In this document: piece by piece, positions 8,118 to 17,234 of the stretch | How the letters are laid out: every line of letters begins with the position of its first letter | Numbering within the stretch: the first letter of the stretch is position 1 | Assembly: GCA_946414025.1 (NCBI GenBank) | Contig: CAMKMX010000016.1 | Location: forward strand, 1-56,352 | Length of the DNA: 56,352 nt | Source: an uncultured Fibrobacter sp. | Lineage (GTDB): Bacteria; Fibrobacterota; Fibrobacteria; Fibrobacterales; Fibrobacteraceae | Direction: 5' to 3' | Notes under the pieces: generated by a model | What the model was told of the DNA's origin: nothing | The model's input: the letters and a program-made list of their open reading frames with translations, nothing else | Database searches by the model: none | Translations under genes and position numbers: made by a program

Positions 8118-8891
8118 ATGAAAACAAAAACTCTTTTAGCGGTAGCCGCATCCATAGCCCTTTTAGGGTGCGCCCAGATTGACGAGACGGAACGCGGCGT
8201 AGTGCTTCAGTTCGGAAAGTACAGCGAGACCTTTGAACCGGGCCTCAACTTCTATAATGTCGTCACCAAAGAGGTCATCCGCATTCCCGTCAGTACCCAG
8301 CTGGAAACCGTCAAAATAGAATCCGGCTCCAAGGATTTGCAGACCGTCTATGTGGGCACAAACGTGAACTACCATGTGGACCCGCAGAACGTAGATAAGA
8401 TATATTCCAAGTACGGCACGCGGTATGTGGCCACCGTCCTCCAACCCAAAATCAAGGAAACCATCACGGGCATCACACCGCAATACGTTCCCGAAGAAAT
8501 GCTCCAGAAGCGTGAAGAAATCCGCAGCCGTATGGAATCGGCTCTCAAGTCAAAGCTGGACTCCGCCGGAGCCCATATCATCATTGATGGTTTCACCATT
8601 ACAGAATTCCAGTTCAGCCGCGCCTTCAACGAGGCCATTGAGGCCAAGCAAGTACAGGAGCAGGAAGCCCTCAAGGAAAAGAACATCAAAATCAAGATGG
8701 ACTACCAAAACGAGCAACGGGTGGCCAAGGCCAAGGCGGACTCAGCCGTCATCGCCCTCCAGATGGAAGCCCTCAAGAAGCAGAACGGCAAGGAATACCT
8801 GATGCTCAAGTGGATTGAAAAATGGGACGGCAAGCTCCCCCAGGTCAACGGAAATGATAAGATGATTCCCATGATTAACATCCAGCCCTAG
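8118..8891 (+). CDS. prohibitin-like SPFH/band-7 protein with a lipobox
   Basis: The protein has 257 residues. The first 18 form a signal peptide ending in a lipobox (ALLGC, Cys18), so the mature protein is probably lipid-anchored rather than held by the usual transmembrane helix. The SPFH domain starts at ETERGVVLQFGKY and runs to about residue 170. A charged, Ala/Glu-rich coiled-coil region (EAKQVQEQEALKEK) follows. SPFH proteins form large membrane-bound rings or scaffolds and often bind proteases. An AGGAGA ribosome-binding site precedes the ATG. Confidence 0.8.
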   Translation: MKTKTLLAVAASIALLGCAQIDETERGVVLQFGKYSETFEPGLNFYNVVTKEVIRIPVSTQLETVKIESGSKDLQTVYVGTNVNYHVDPQNVDKIYSKYGTRYVATVLQPKIKETITGITPQYVPEEMLQKREEIRSRMESALKSKLDSAGAHIIIDGFTITEFQFSRAFNEAIEAKQVQEQEALKEKNIKIKMDYQNEQRVAKAKADSAVIALQMEALKKQNGKEYLMLKWIEKWDGKLPQVNGNDKMIPMINIQP

Positions 8892-8986
8892 GGATTGCTC
8901 CCGCTTTGAGTTCTGCGGCACCATTTTCGGAACCTTTCGTTACAAAAAAACGTAATATCGCCCGAATTTCCGGCTTTTTTTCTCAC

Positions 8987-9021
8987 AAAAAACGGTCATA
9001 TTTTCAATTTGACCGTTTTTT
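8987..9021. terminator. intrinsic terminator between the SPFH and GH8 genes
   Basis: AAAAAACGGTCA pairs with TGACCGTTTTTT across an 11-base loop. With A and T runs on both sides it could work in both directions. It ends the SPFH transcript and lies 32 bases before the GH8 start. Confidence 0.75.
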
Positions 9022-9052
9022 ATTTATTTTTTCTTGTAAAGGAAGGTATGTT

Positions 9053-10522
9053 ATGGGTGTAAAAATTTTTTCGACATTTTGGGCAATCACTTTTTTGGCG
9101 TTTTTGTTCGGATGTAGTTCCGACAGCAGTCCTACGCAAATAATCGAAAACAACAACATAACCGTAGAGGACGACTCTAGTTCGGATTCAATGAATTCCG
9201 AATTAACTCAATCAAGTTCTTCATTTGCTAAAGGTTCGAGCAATACAGAGTCGTCGTCGCAATCCGCAGATTTAACCAGTTCTGAGGCATCCGCCGGACC
9301 AGGAGCATCCTCCGATTCCCAGCCATTCGAAAATCTTTCGTCAGCAGACAACAGCTATTCCAGTTCGGAAGCAGCCCCGCAATCATCAACCCAACCAGAA
9401 TCTTCCCAAGCTGTTATAACCTCTGCGCCGTCTGTGACTCCTGCCGCTTCAGGCAAGGTGAATTTCCCATTTCCACAAAATGCCTCATACGGGAACGGAA
9501 TACAACTTTCGGACAAAACGAACGCAGCAAGCCAGTTGAAGACCGCCTTCAGTTATTATTTGTCCAATAAGTATAAAGAAAATGAAAATTATGCCGCTAT
9601 CGAAAAGGACGAAAATTCCAATACATTCGTCTCAGAAGGAATTGGTTATGGAATGCTAATGATGGTCTACTTTAGCGATAACGAGACTAGCTACCAGAGC
9701 CAATTTGACAAATTATGGGCATTTTACAAAGCAGGCGAGAATGCAAACGGTCTTATGAACTGGGTCTTTGGAAATTTACAACCCTACAACAACAACGCAA
9801 ATGCAGCCACCGATGCCGAAATGGACGTTGCTGCAGCCCTGATTATGGCAGCCTACCAGTTCGGCGACAACAAGTACCTGGATGATGCCAAAACGCTTTT
9901 AAAGAATGTCAGACTGTACGAATTCGAGGAAAGCGGACTTCACAAACCTGGCGATGCCTGGAACGACAAGAAGAATCCCTCTTACATCGCTCCGGCATAC
10001 TACCGTCTGTTCGCTGCCGTCGATACCGACAACGCCACATTCTGGAATACGAAGGCAATGAATGCAAACTATGCGCTTCTGGAGACTAATTCTGCTGAAT
10101 ATTCAACGGGATTATTTGACAACTGGAGTGACGCTAGCGGCAAAGGCCTTGATAGCTATTACGGCTATGATGCGGCGAGAACCCCCTGGCGGTTAGCACA
10201 GGACTTTTACTGGTTCGGGGAAAAGAAAGCAGAAACAATGTTATCTAAGCTGGGGGCATGGGTAAGTTCAAAACCTGCATCTTCCATGAGCGGAACAATT
10301 CATAGAAGCGGAGATCCCATATGGGGCGACCATAATAGCACCTTTGTCGCCACTTTGATGACATCCCTGGTCACTGAATCCTCAAGACAAACAAAACTCG
10401 ATGAATATTGGAATGAATCTGTAGCATTAGGCAATGAAGCCTATTTTGAGCAATCTATGAAAATCCTGTGCGGGCTCCTTGTTTCAGGCAACATGCCTAA
10501 CCTGATGGCCCTTTCAAACTAA
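9053..10522 (+). CDS. GH8 endoglucanase, lipoprotein with serine-rich linker
   Basis: The protein has 489 residues from the ATG at 9053, preceded by GGAAGG. I prefer this start because it gives a proper lipoprotein signal (LFGC, Cys21). Residues 22-133 are a Ser-rich linker. The GH8 domain follows: the proposed acid Glu195 in SEGIGYGML, Asp254/Asp258 in ATDAEMD, and the base-region motif DAARTPWRLAQDF near residue 380. GH8 enzymes are inverting endo-acting glycanases on beta-1,4-glucan and sometimes xylan. Surface anchoring through a flexible linker fits attachment to plant fibre. A GH5 enzyme follows after 35 bases. Confidence 0.9.
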   Translation: MGVKIFSTFWAITFLAFLFGCSSDSSPTQIIENNNITVEDDSSSDSMNSELTQSSSSFAKGSSNTESSSQSADLTSSEASAGPGASSDSQPFENLSSADNSYSSSEAAPQSSTQPESSQAVITSAPSVTPAASGKVNFPFPQNASYGNGIQLSDKTNAASQLKTAFSYYLSNKYKENENYAAIEKDENSNTFVSEGIGYGMLMMVYFSDNETSYQSQFDKLWAFYKAGENANGLMNWVFGNLQPYNNNANAATDAEMDVAAALIMAAYQFGDNKYLDDAKTLLKNVRLYEFEESGLHKPGDAWNDKKNPSYIAPAYYRLFAAVDTDNATFWNTKAMNANYALLETNSAEYSTGLFDNWSDASGKGLDSYYGYDAARTPWRLAQDFYWFGEKKAETMLSKLGAWVSSKPASSMSGTIHRSGDPIWGDHNSTFVATLMTSLVTESSRQTKLDEYWNESVALGNEAYFEQSMKILCGLLVSGNMPNLMALSN

Positions 10523-10557
10523 ATTTTAAACATTCCTTCACTAAACAGGAGAGAAAG

Positions 10558-11856
10558 ATGAAGGTAGCAGCCAAGATTTTTGCAGCAACTGCGCTTGCAA
10601 TCGGATTTTCTATAGCCGCACCCATTGACGATATCGGCGCCTTGTCTGTCAAGGGCACCCAGGTGGTGGGCGCCAACGGGCAACCCGCACAACTCAGGGG
10701 AATGAGTTTCTTCTGGAACATTGCCGAAGAAGCAAGGGACTACTGGAACGCTAGCGTGGTCAACTGGCTTGCCGAAGACTGGCATGCCAACCTGGTCAGG
10801 GCAGCAATGGCCGTAGAGGACAACTGGGGAGACGATAAAATCGGCTATGCCTACAACCCTTCCAAGAATCAAGCCATGGTAGAAACCGTCGTGGATGCCG
10901 CTATTGCCAAGGGAATCTATGTCATTATTGACTGGCACAGCCACTGGACCAATGATAGGTCTGCCAAGGAAAACGGCAAGGACCGTTGGGAACTAGCAAA
11001 GGATTTTTTCACCGCCATGGCCACCAAGTATAGTCAATACCCCAATGTGATTTACGAGATTTACAATGAGCCTGGAACGGACGATTGGGGACAAATCAAA
11101 TCATACGCAGAATACATCATTCCCATTATACGTGCCATCGATCCTGACAACCTGATTCTCGTAGGAACCCCAAAATATTCCGGAGATCTCAGTTCCGTAA
11201 TTTCGAATCCCTTATCAAGCAACTACTCCAGCAACGTGGCTTACGTTTTCCATTTCTACGCTTCGGAAGATTGGCACTTGAACAACTACCTGCCTACTGC
11301 AAAACAGGCAATGAACACCCTTCCACTCTTTATTTCTGAATGCGGGCTTACTCCTGCATCGGGAAATGGAGCTATCAACTATTCCATGGTCAATACTTTT
11401 TGGGACTGGCTGGACCAGAGCAAGCTCAGCTGGGCCGCCTGGAGTATCGTAAACAAAGATGAAACTTCTGCCGCCTTGCAAAAAAGCGCCAGTGCAAGCG
11501 GGAACTGGTCTGAAAGTGATTTGCGGGAATCTGGTAAATGGTTCAGAGAAAAACTCAGGGCCGTCAATCCCGAATGGACGCCAATCTCTGGCGAAAGCAG
11601 ACCCGGTCCCGCCGCACTCCCCCGTCCAGTCGCGAGCATCTCCAGTTTCCACTTTGCAAACAATACCGTCAGCGTGAGCCTGGACGGTCAGTCCAAGGTG
11701 GAATTGCTTGACCTGCAAGGCCGCACCGTAAGCACGCTATGGAACGGACACGCCAACGGTAGCATTAGCTTGTCCGTAGACACACAGCCGGGAATCTACC
11801 TGGTGCGCATCCAAGGGCAAGGTGTTTCCGAAACTCATAAAGTCGCTGTGAAGTAA
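10558..11856 (+). CDS. GH5 endoglucanase with type-IX-like C-terminal sorting domain
   Basis: The protein has 432 residues. Residues 1-20 form a signal peptide (cleavage near AIA-APID). The GH5 domain has LRGMSFFW near 46, DWHSHW near 125, acid/base Glu171 in YEIYNEP and nucleophile Glu261 in FISECGL, as expected for a retaining beta-1,4-glucanase. From about 365 a beta-rich tail (VELLDLQGRTV ... GIYLVRIQGQGVSETHKVAVK) matches the Por/T9SS type A sorting pattern. It therefore probably leaves the cell by a different route from the GH8 lipoprotein upstream. An AGGAGAGA ribosome-binding site precedes the start. Confidence 0.9.
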   Translation: MKVAAKIFAATALAIGFSIAAPIDDIGALSVKGTQVVGANGQPAQLRGMSFFWNIAEEARDYWNASVVNWLAEDWHANLVRAAMAVEDNWGDDKIGYAYNPSKNQAMVETVVDAAIAKGIYVIIDWHSHWTNDRSAKENGKDRWELAKDFFTAMATKYSQYPNVIYEIYNEPGTDDWGQIKSYAEYIIPIIRAIDPDNLILVGTPKYSGDLSSVISNPLSSNYSSNVAYVFHFYASEDWHLNNYLPTAKQAMNTLPLFISECGLTPASGNGAINYSMVNTFWDWLDQSKLSWAAWSIVNKDETSAALQKSASASGNWSESDLRESGKWFREKLRAVNPEWTPISGESRPGPAALPRPVASISSFHFANNTVSVSLDGQSKVELLDLQGRTVSTLWNGHANGSISLSVDTQPGIYLVRIQGQGVSETHKVAVK

Positions 11857-11877
11857 GCGGGTGTTCGCCGGAGTTTA

Positions 11878-11897
11878 CCCCCGACCACGATCGGGGG
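11878..11897. terminator. hairpin between convergent genes
   Basis: CCCCCGA pairs with TCGGGGG around a 6-base loop, between the GH5 stop (11856) and the end of the epimerase gene (11916). It has no T run, so termination is uncertain. Confidence 0.35.
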
Positions 11898-11915
11898 CGA
11901 ACATGACGACGCTCG

Positions 11916-12842
11916 TTAAACCACAGTCTTGAAATATTCGATAGTCTTTTGGAGGCCATCGAACAAGTTGACCTTGGGTTCCCAGCCCAGGGCCTTTTTT
12001 GCAAGGCTAATATCGGGGCGGCGCATCTTAGGATCGTCGCCGGGCAGGGGCTGGTACACAATTCTGCTTTTGGAATTCGTCAATTCCAGCACGGTCTGGG
12101 CAAGTTCCAGCATAGTAAACTCACCCGGGTTCCCCACATTCACTGGCCCGATAATTTCGTCCTGGTCCATCATGCGGACAAAGGCTTCTACCATGTCGTC
12201 CACGTAGCAGAAACTGCGGGTCTGGTTACCATCGCCGTAGATAGTCAGGTCTTCACCCTTCAGGGCCTGAACGATAAAGTTAGAGACCACACGGCCGTCG
12301 TTCATGAGCATGCGGGGGCCGTAGGTATTGAAAATGCGCACAATGCGGATATCCACTTTGTTCTGGCGGTGGTAATCCATAAAGAGGGTTTCGGCAACGC
12401 GCTTGCCCTCGTCGTAGCAGCTGCGGATACCGATGGGGTTCACGTTTCCCCAGTAGTCCTCTTTTTGCGGGTGTACCGCTGGGTCGCCGTAGACCTCGCT
12501 GGTGCTGGCTTGCAATATGCGGGCATGAACCCGCTTGGCCAGGCCAAGCATGTTGATAGCGCCCATGACGCTGGTCTTGATGGTCTTTACCGGGTTGAAC
12601 TGGTAATGGACCGGACTTGCGGGGCAGGCCAAGTTGAAAATCCGGTCCACTTCCAAAAGGATGGGTTCGGTAACGTCGTGGCGGATAAGCTCAAAGTTAC
12701 GGTTGTCCCGTAAATGGGACACGTTCTGAAGGCGACCGGTGAAGTAATTGTCCAGGCACAGGACCTCGTGTCCGTCGTTCAAGAGCCTCTCGCAAAGGTG
12801 GCTACCCAAGAATCCGGCACCGCCGGTCACCAAGCATCTCAT
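11916..12842 (-). CDS. UDP-glucuronate decarboxylase (UDP-xylose synthase)
   Basis: This 308-residue extended SDR has the typical length of bacterial UXS. The NAD-binding [10 protein letters not shown] lies at residues 6-15 and DNYFTGR at 31-37. [11 protein letters not shown] near 71-81 and [14 protein letters not shown] with catalytic Tyr143/Lys147 are signature features of the UXS group. It would convert UDP-glucuronate to UDP-xylose for surface polysaccharide. No other polysaccharide gene is adjacent. Confidence 0.85.
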   Translation of the reverse strand: MRCLVTGGAGFLGSHLCERLLNDGHEVLCLDNYFTGRLQNVSHLRDNRNFELIRHDVTEPILLEVDRIFNLACPASPVHYQFNPVKTIKTSVMGAINMLGLAKRVHARILQASTSEVYGDPAVHPQKEDYWGNVNPIGIRSCYDEGKRVAETLFMDYHRQNKVDIRIVRIFNTYGPRMLMNDGRVVSNFIVQALKGEDLTIYGDGNQTRSFCYVDDMVEAFVRMMDQDEIIGPVNVGNPGEFTMLELAQTVLELTNSKSRIVYQPLPGDDPKMRRPDISLAKKALGWEPKVNLFDGLQKTIEYFKTVV

Positions 12843-12953
12843 AAATACTCCATTTTTCAGTCCCTAATATAGCAAGGAAACCTTCATTTTATCGGGAAAA
12901 TATACATTTGGTCACAAAATAGCCCAAATCTTAACTATTTTTTACTCATCGTC

Positions 12954-12981
12954 TTGCACAACAGGGTTTTTCTTGTTATCT
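12954..12981 (+). promoter_or_regulatory. candidate sigma-70-type promoter for the barrel protein
   Basis: TTGCAC (12954-12959) and TTATCT (12976-12981) are 16 bases apart. The expected transcription start lies about 30 bases before the ATG at 13018. The -10 match is moderate. Confidence 0.4.
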
Positions 12982-13017
12982 TGTTGGCAGACAACAACTT
13001 ACACAAGGAGAACATAC

Positions 13018-13776
13018 ATGTTCAAGAAAATCGCTCTCGCGGCCGCTTTGACCGCTACTGCTTCCTTCGCTACCTGGAACTACTTCCCGGTACTCGAAAA
13101 CCACAAGGGCCAGGCTGAAGTCGGCGTCACCGACAAGATGCAGGACAAGTGGAACACGCTCGGACTCTTCGTTGGTGCCCGCTACACGGTCATCCCGAAC
13201 TTGGAACTGGGTGTCAAGCTCCCCTACACCGTTTTCACCCATTGGGATGGCGAAGATGCGAAGGCCGATGGTCTGAACAACATTCCTCTGATGGTTCGCT
13301 ACCAGTTCATGCCCATCATGAACGCCTTCGTTGACGTGGACCTGCCCGTCGGTGACGAAGATGTGAGCCCGGACGGTCTCGGCCTCTACTTCGGTGTCCA
13401 GTTCTCCCAGAACTTCGGCATGGTGAACTTCGGTTCTGAAGCCGGCCTCGCCATTCGTACCGAAGGCGACGACGAAGTTTCTCCTCCGTACAACCTGCAC
13501 ATCGGCCTGGAAGGCGACTTCGCCATCAACCCGATGTTCACCCCGTATGTCGGACTTGACTTCGACATGTGGCTCGGCGAAGCCACCCATGACGGCGATG
13601 AACTTCCGGGTTCTGATGCAAGTGGCAAATTTGGCATTGCCCCCTACCTCGGCGTGAACATCGCCATCAACCCGATGTTCTATGTTGACCTGAGCGCCAA
13701 GTTCGGCATCGGCGACGACTACTACGGTGACGAAATGCCTATCTTCCTGACCGGCAAGTTCGGTGTCAACTTCTAA
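13018..13776 (+). CDS. predicted outer-membrane beta-barrel protein
   Basis: The protein has 252 residues from the ATG at 13018, preceded by AAGGAGA. The longer open frame from 12973 would lack a signal. MFKKIALAAALTATASFA is a clear signal peptide. The rest alternates short amphipathic strands (LELGVKLPYTVF, GLYFGVQF, FGSEAGLAIRT, LHIGLEGDF, FYVDLSAKFGIG) and ends in a strand with terminal Phe (FLTGKFGVNF), typical of assembled outer-membrane barrels. I do not recognise the family. The strong ribosome-binding site and terminator suggest high expression. Confidence 0.7.
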   Translation: MFKKIALAAALTATASFATWNYFPVLENHKGQAEVGVTDKMQDKWNTLGLFVGARYTVIPNLELGVKLPYTVFTHWDGEDAKADGLNNIPLMVRYQFMPIMNAFVDVDLPVGDEDVSPDGLGLYFGVQFSQNFGMVNFGSEAGLAIRTEGDDEVSPPYNLHIGLEGDFAINPMFTPYVGLDFDMWLGEATHDGDELPGSDASGKFGIAPYLGVNIAINPMFYVDLSAKFGIGDDYYGDEMPIFLTGKFGVNF

Positions 13777-13801
13777 TCGAAGTCCGTTCAAGAAAAATTT
13801 G

Positions 13802-13829
13802 CCCTCGGCTTAGCCGAGGGTATTTTTTT
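13802..13829 (+). terminator. intrinsic terminator after the barrel gene
   Basis: CCCTCGGC pairs with GCCGAGGG around TTA, followed by TATTTTTT. Nearly the same palindrome, with TAA as the loop and no T run, sits inside the AbiEii remnant at 56035-56053. Confidence 0.85.
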
Positions 13830-13838
13830 ATCCAGAGA

Positions 13839-13882
13839 GTCATTCTGGAGCCCTGGAGCATAGCGATAGGGCGATAGAATCC
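13839..13882. repeat. palindromic element, GTCATTCTG...GATAGAATCC type
   Basis: It begins GTCATTCTGGAGCCC and ends GATAGAATCC, like the copy at 176-220. It lies just 3' of coaE and 10 bases after the barrel-gene terminator. Confidence 0.65.
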
Positions 13883-13889
13883 ATGGACC

Positions 13890-14489
13890 CTATCGAGCCT
13901 TTACAAGGCTCTCCAGGGTGACATTCACATGTTCTTCCAGTTTTTCTAGGGAGCCGTCGTTCTCAATCCTGGTGACCGGAATGCCCCGTGCCTGCCAGAG
14001 GGCGGCGATGTCGCCCTGGGTTTCAATACGCCTGCGGGCATCTTCACGGGAAAGGCCCCGGAGCACCAGCCGTTCCAGACGAACCTTCACAGGGGCGTCC
14101 ACCAGCCACACCTGGTCCAGAAACTTTACCACCTGGGGTATGCGGTGCAACAAGGCTGCCTCCAGAAACGCTGGGCCAGAGTGCGACTCGAAAAATTCCT
14201 GCACCGCGTCCGTCAGGTAGGGATAAACCAAAGCCTCCAGTTTTTCCCGAGCGGCATCGTCCTTGAAAATAAGGTCCGCAAAGAATTTGCGGTTCACGCC
14301 GTCGGCGGTCAGGCATTCCGGGCCAAAGGCCTCCGCCAGTTCCTTGCGCAGGGCATCGCAATCCCGGTAAAGTTCATGCACGCAGGCATCTGCGTCCAGC
14401 ACGGGGAGTCCCCGACGGCGGAGGCACACCCCCACCGAGGACTTTCCGGAACCGATGGTTCCCGTGATACCGATGCACTTACCTGCCAT
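13890..14489 (-). CDS. coaE: dephospho-CoA kinase
   Basis: The protein has 199 residues. The P-loop GTIGSGKSS lies at residues 10-18, VLDADACVHELY follows, and the lid-region arginines lie in RLERLVLRGLSREDARRRIETQ. It phosphorylates the 3' hydroxyl of dephospho-CoA, the last step of coenzyme A synthesis. It lies 25 bases downstream of the EamA transporter gene on the same strand and may share its transcript. Confidence 0.92.
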   Translation of the reverse strand: MAGKCIGITGTIGSGKSSVGVCLRRRGLPVLDADACVHELYRDCDALRKELAEAFGPECLTADGVNRKFFADLIFKDDAAREKLEALVYPYLTDAVQEFFESHSGPAFLEAALLHRIPQVVKFLDQVWLVDAPVKVRLERLVLRGLSREDARRRIETQGDIAALWQARGIPVTRIENDGSLEKLEEHVNVTLESLVKAR

Positions 14490-14514
14490 ACGTTTTCAAC
14501 CGAGCCCCGGCTAT

Positions 14515-15387
14515 CTAGCCTTTCCCGAGGGAAATCAGGCATAGACCCGCCACAATTCCCAGCAGCGCAAGGAATTTCAGTTTGCTCTTGCGCTCCTTAA
14601 AGATAACAATCCCCGCCACAAAGCTGATGAACACGCTGGAACGGCGGAAAACCGTAATCACCGAAATCAGGGCGTCCTTGTCGCTTACCGCCATGAAATA
14701 ACAGCGGTCCGCCACAATCAGGAGCAGGGCCACCAGGAGGAAAGTCCAGCGGAACTGGAAGGGCGTGGTCTTTTTTCGGGTCGGGTACCAGGTCACCGCG
14801 CAAATCAGGAACTGCCACAGGGCCATGTAAAAGCTGAACCAGACCTGCACCGTCAGAGGGTCGAAATCCATCCGCTGCAATATCAGTTTGTCGTAGACCC
14901 CGCTGCAGGCTGCAAGGATAGTGCCGAGCACCATGGAAATGACCCAGGGGCTGCTGAAGAAATGCCCCATCTCCTTACGGCCCGCGAGGCTCAGGCCTAT
15001 GTAAGAAAACACGCACAGTCCAATCCCCGCCCACTGCAGGGGGAAAGGCCGCTCCCCCATGAAGCTCACCGCGATGCCGATGGTAAAAAGGGGGGCCAGG
15101 GCGCGGATGGTGGCCGAAATGCTGAGGGGCATGTGGGCGATGGCGTTGTAGGTCAAAAGCCAGCTGCCGCCAACGATTAAGGCCTTGCCCATCAAGAAAA
15201 CATGTTCGCGGAGCGCCAGGGTTTCGGTATGCCCCGAAACCAGGATAGGCAGCATAAACAGGGCATAGCATGCGCTGCAAAGGAACAGCACGGGGCGCAC
15301 CGCATTCCCCTGGACGGACTTTTTCTTGGCCAGGTCGTAGAAACCCAGGAAAAACGCAGAGGAAAGTGCCAGCAACAACCATGACAT
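14515..15387 (-). CDS. EamA/DMT-family transporter
   Basis: The 290-residue protein consists almost entirely of about ten hydrophobic segments in two halves, the usual EamA duplication. Motifs such as PLFTIGIAVSFMGERPF at the end of the first half and FISFVAGIVIFKERKSKLKF at the end of the second are typical (the E-R-x after a helix). It should be an inner-membrane exporter or importer of small metabolites with unknown substrate. Confidence 0.8.
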   Translation of the reverse strand: MSWLLLALSSAFFLGFYDLAKKKSVQGNAVRPVLFLCSACYALFMLPILVSGHTETLALREHVFLMGKALIVGGSWLLTYNAIAHMPLSISATIRALAPLFTIGIAVSFMGERPFPLQWAGIGLCVFSYIGLSLAGRKEMGHFFSSPWVISMVLGTILAACSGVYDKLILQRMDFDPLTVQVWFSFYMALWQFLICAVTWYPTRKKTTPFQFRWTFLLVALLLIVADRCYFMAVSDKDALISVITVFRRSSVFISFVAGIVIFKERKSKLKFLALLGIVAGLCLISLGKG

Positions 15388-15470
15388 AGGTCACAAAATC
15401 TAGAAATTCATCTTGCCAAAGGTCGCCACAATACTATTTTTATCCAAAACATCAACCAAAAGGAACCGTT

Positions 15471-15914
15471 ATGGGTATCAAAGGAAAAGCAACATCCCTC
15501 CTTGAAGAATTCAAGGCATTCGCCCTCAAGGGCAACATCGTCGACATGGCCATCGGTGTTATCATCGGCGGCGCTTTCGGCAAGATCGTCACCAGCTTCG
15601 TGAACGACATCGTCATGCCCTGCGTGAACGCCATCGTGGCAAGCTTCGGTGCAGAAGGTGCCGGCGAAGGCCTCAAGGCCCTGACCTACACCACCGCCTC
15701 CGGAGCCCAGATCCCTTACGGTGCCTTCATCGGCAACATCGTGGACTTCTTGATCGTGGCCATCGTGGTGTTCATTGTGATGAAGAAGTTCCTGGGCTTT
15801 GTGCAGAACATGCGCAAAAAGGAAGAAGAAAAACCGGCCGAGCCGCCTGCACCGCCAGAGCCGTCCGCCGAAGAAAAGCTCCTCACCGAAATCCGCGATT
15901 TGCTGAAGAAGTGA
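15471..15914 (+). CDS. mscL: large-conductance mechanosensitive channel
   Basis: The 147-residue protein has the family's length. The N-terminal helix is followed by TM1 with FALKGNIVDMAIGVIIGGAFGKIVTSFVNDIVMP, the most conserved part of MscL. TM2 (IVDFLIVAIVVFIVMKKFL) and a charged C-terminal helix (SAEEKLLTEIRDLLKK) complete it. It opens under membrane tension to release solutes at osmotic downshock. A TTGCCA-N16-TATTTT promoter-like pair lies upstream (15413-15440). Confidence 0.95.
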   Translation: MGIKGKATSLLEEFKAFALKGNIVDMAIGVIIGGAFGKIVTSFVNDIVMPCVNAIVASFGAEGAGEGLKALTYTTASGAQIPYGAFIGNIVDFLIVAIVVFIVMKKFLGFVQNMRKKEEEKPAEPPAPPEPSAEEKLLTEIRDLLKK

Positions 15915-15922
15915 CACGAAGT

Positions 15923-15965
15923 GTCATCCTGAGCAACGAGGCATAGCCTCGGCGTCGAAGGATCT
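15923..15965. repeat. palindromic element, GTCATCCTGAG...GAAGGATCT type
   Basis: It begins GTCATCCTGAG and ends GAAGGATCT. The interior palindrome is CGAGGCATAGCCTCG. It lies between the mscL stop and its terminator, so it is probably transcribed in the 3' UTR. Confidence 0.7.
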
Positions 15966-15977
15966 AAGAGAAATCGA

Positions 15978-16010
15978 AACGAAGACCGCTCTGGCGGTCT
16001 TCGTTGTTTT
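15978..16010. terminator. intrinsic terminator between convergent mscL and recF
   Basis: A 12-bp stem (AACGAAGACCGC with GCGGTCTTCGTT) with a 4-base loop is followed by GTTTTA. It can serve mscL, and on the other strand possibly recF. Confidence 0.75.
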
Positions 16011-16025
16011 AGGGTGCGAGGCAAG

Positions 16026-17234
16026 CTACGCTTGACGAAGTTTTATTTCGTTGTCCGCCTTGAACGGCAGTTCATCGGGCTCGGGCGTGGCGATAATCAC
16101 CTGGCACTGCTTTTGTCGAATCAGGGCGGCCACAGCATCACGACGGTTCACGTCCAATTCCGCAAACACGTCGTCCAGCAAAAGGATGGGCTTGTTCAGG
16201 TAACGGCTTGCCACATCTACCGCGGCAAAACGCATGGCGATAGCCGCACAGCGGCACTGTCCCTGAGAGCCAGAAGAACGCATCTCCACATCGCCAATAC
16301 GCACACCCAGGTCATCTTTATGAGGGCCCGACAGCGTAATCCCCTGAATTTTTTCGGCGTATTCCAGCCCCGAAAGCTTACGACGGTAGGCCTCCCGCAG
16401 GGCGTTTTCATCTACGGAGCCGTCGCTCAATTCTCCAGAGTCCGACGCAAGGCAATCTGCGTTCCCGTTGGTCAAAGAAGCCGCCTGGTCAAGCCCGAAA
16501 TCGTCCAGAAATTCCGCACCGTCCAAGGCGTCCAGCTCCTTGAGAATGGAACTCTTGTAGGCGCAGGTAATTTCGTCAATGCCGCTGGAAAGCTTGCGGT
16601 AATAGGCCGTAATAATCGGCGAAATTTCTTTTGAAAGTTCTATGCGGGCAGCCCAGAGTTTTGCACCCAGGTCGGCCAACTGGTCCGTAAGCACCTGGAA
16701 CAGTTCTTCACCGCCGGTGGCTGAACCTTCCCGCTTGAACTGACGAAGCCACTGGTTCCGCTGCTGCAAGATTCGCCGGTAGTTCCGCAAGGTCGTAGCA
16801 TTTGCCGTCGAACGGAAGCAAAGGATTTCATCTAGCCAGCGCCTGCGCACATCTGGAGCCCCGCGTAAAAGTTCGATATCCGAAGGCTGCATCACCACGG
16901 CGGGCAAGTTCCCGAAAAGAGCCGCCACCGACTTGAGGGATTCCCCGTTTTCACGAACCTCACAGGTTCTTCGTCCCACGCGAATTCCGCGGGCAGTCAA
17001 GCGACCGGCATCCTCGAAATTTCCTCGAAGAATAAACTCGTCACCGTTCCAGGAAATCATCTCCTTCAGGTCACGGGCCCGAAAGGAAAAACCCTGGGAA
17101 AGCAGATGGACAGATTCCAATACCGTGGTCTTTCCGCAGCCGTTGGGACCACCCACCACGTTGATTCCTGGAGAAAACTTCAGTTCCCTGGAAACAAGAC
17201 TCCGGACGTTCTCTATCCAAAGTTCCGAAATCAC
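16026..17234 (-). CDS. recF: DNA replication and repair protein RecF
   Basis: The protein has 402 residues from a GTG start at 17234, whose GTGA overlaps the stop of the barrel gene. The frame stays open further upstream, but those codons lie inside the neighbour and do not look like RecF. Walker A is GPNGCGKTT (29-37), and the ABC-type end is GSQGQCRCAAIAMRFA and PILLLDDVFAELD. RecF loads RecA at gaps with RecO and RecR. A low-complexity acidic insert (about residues 250-300) makes it longer than the usual 360 or so. It closes an envelope operon instead of the usual dnaA-dnaN-recF-gyrB setting. Confidence 0.92.
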   Translation of the reverse strand: MISELWIENVRSLVSRELKFSPGINVVGGPNGCGKTTVLESVHLLSQGFSFRARDLKEMISWNGDEFILRGNFEDAGRLTARGIRVGRRTCEVRENGESLKSVAALFGNLPAVVMQPSDIELLRGAPDVRRRWLDEILCFRSTANATTLRNYRRILQQRNQWLRQFKREGSATGGEELFQVLTDQLADLGAKLWAARIELSKEISPIITAYYRKLSSGIDEITCAYKSSILKELDALDGAEFLDDFGLDQAASLTNGNADCLASDSGELSDGSVDENALREAYRRKLSGLEYAEKIQGITLSGPHKDDLGVRIGDVEMRSSGSQGQCRCAAIAMRFAAVDVASRYLNKPILLLDDVFAELDVNRRDAVAALIRQKQCQVIIATPEPDELPFKADNEIKLRQA

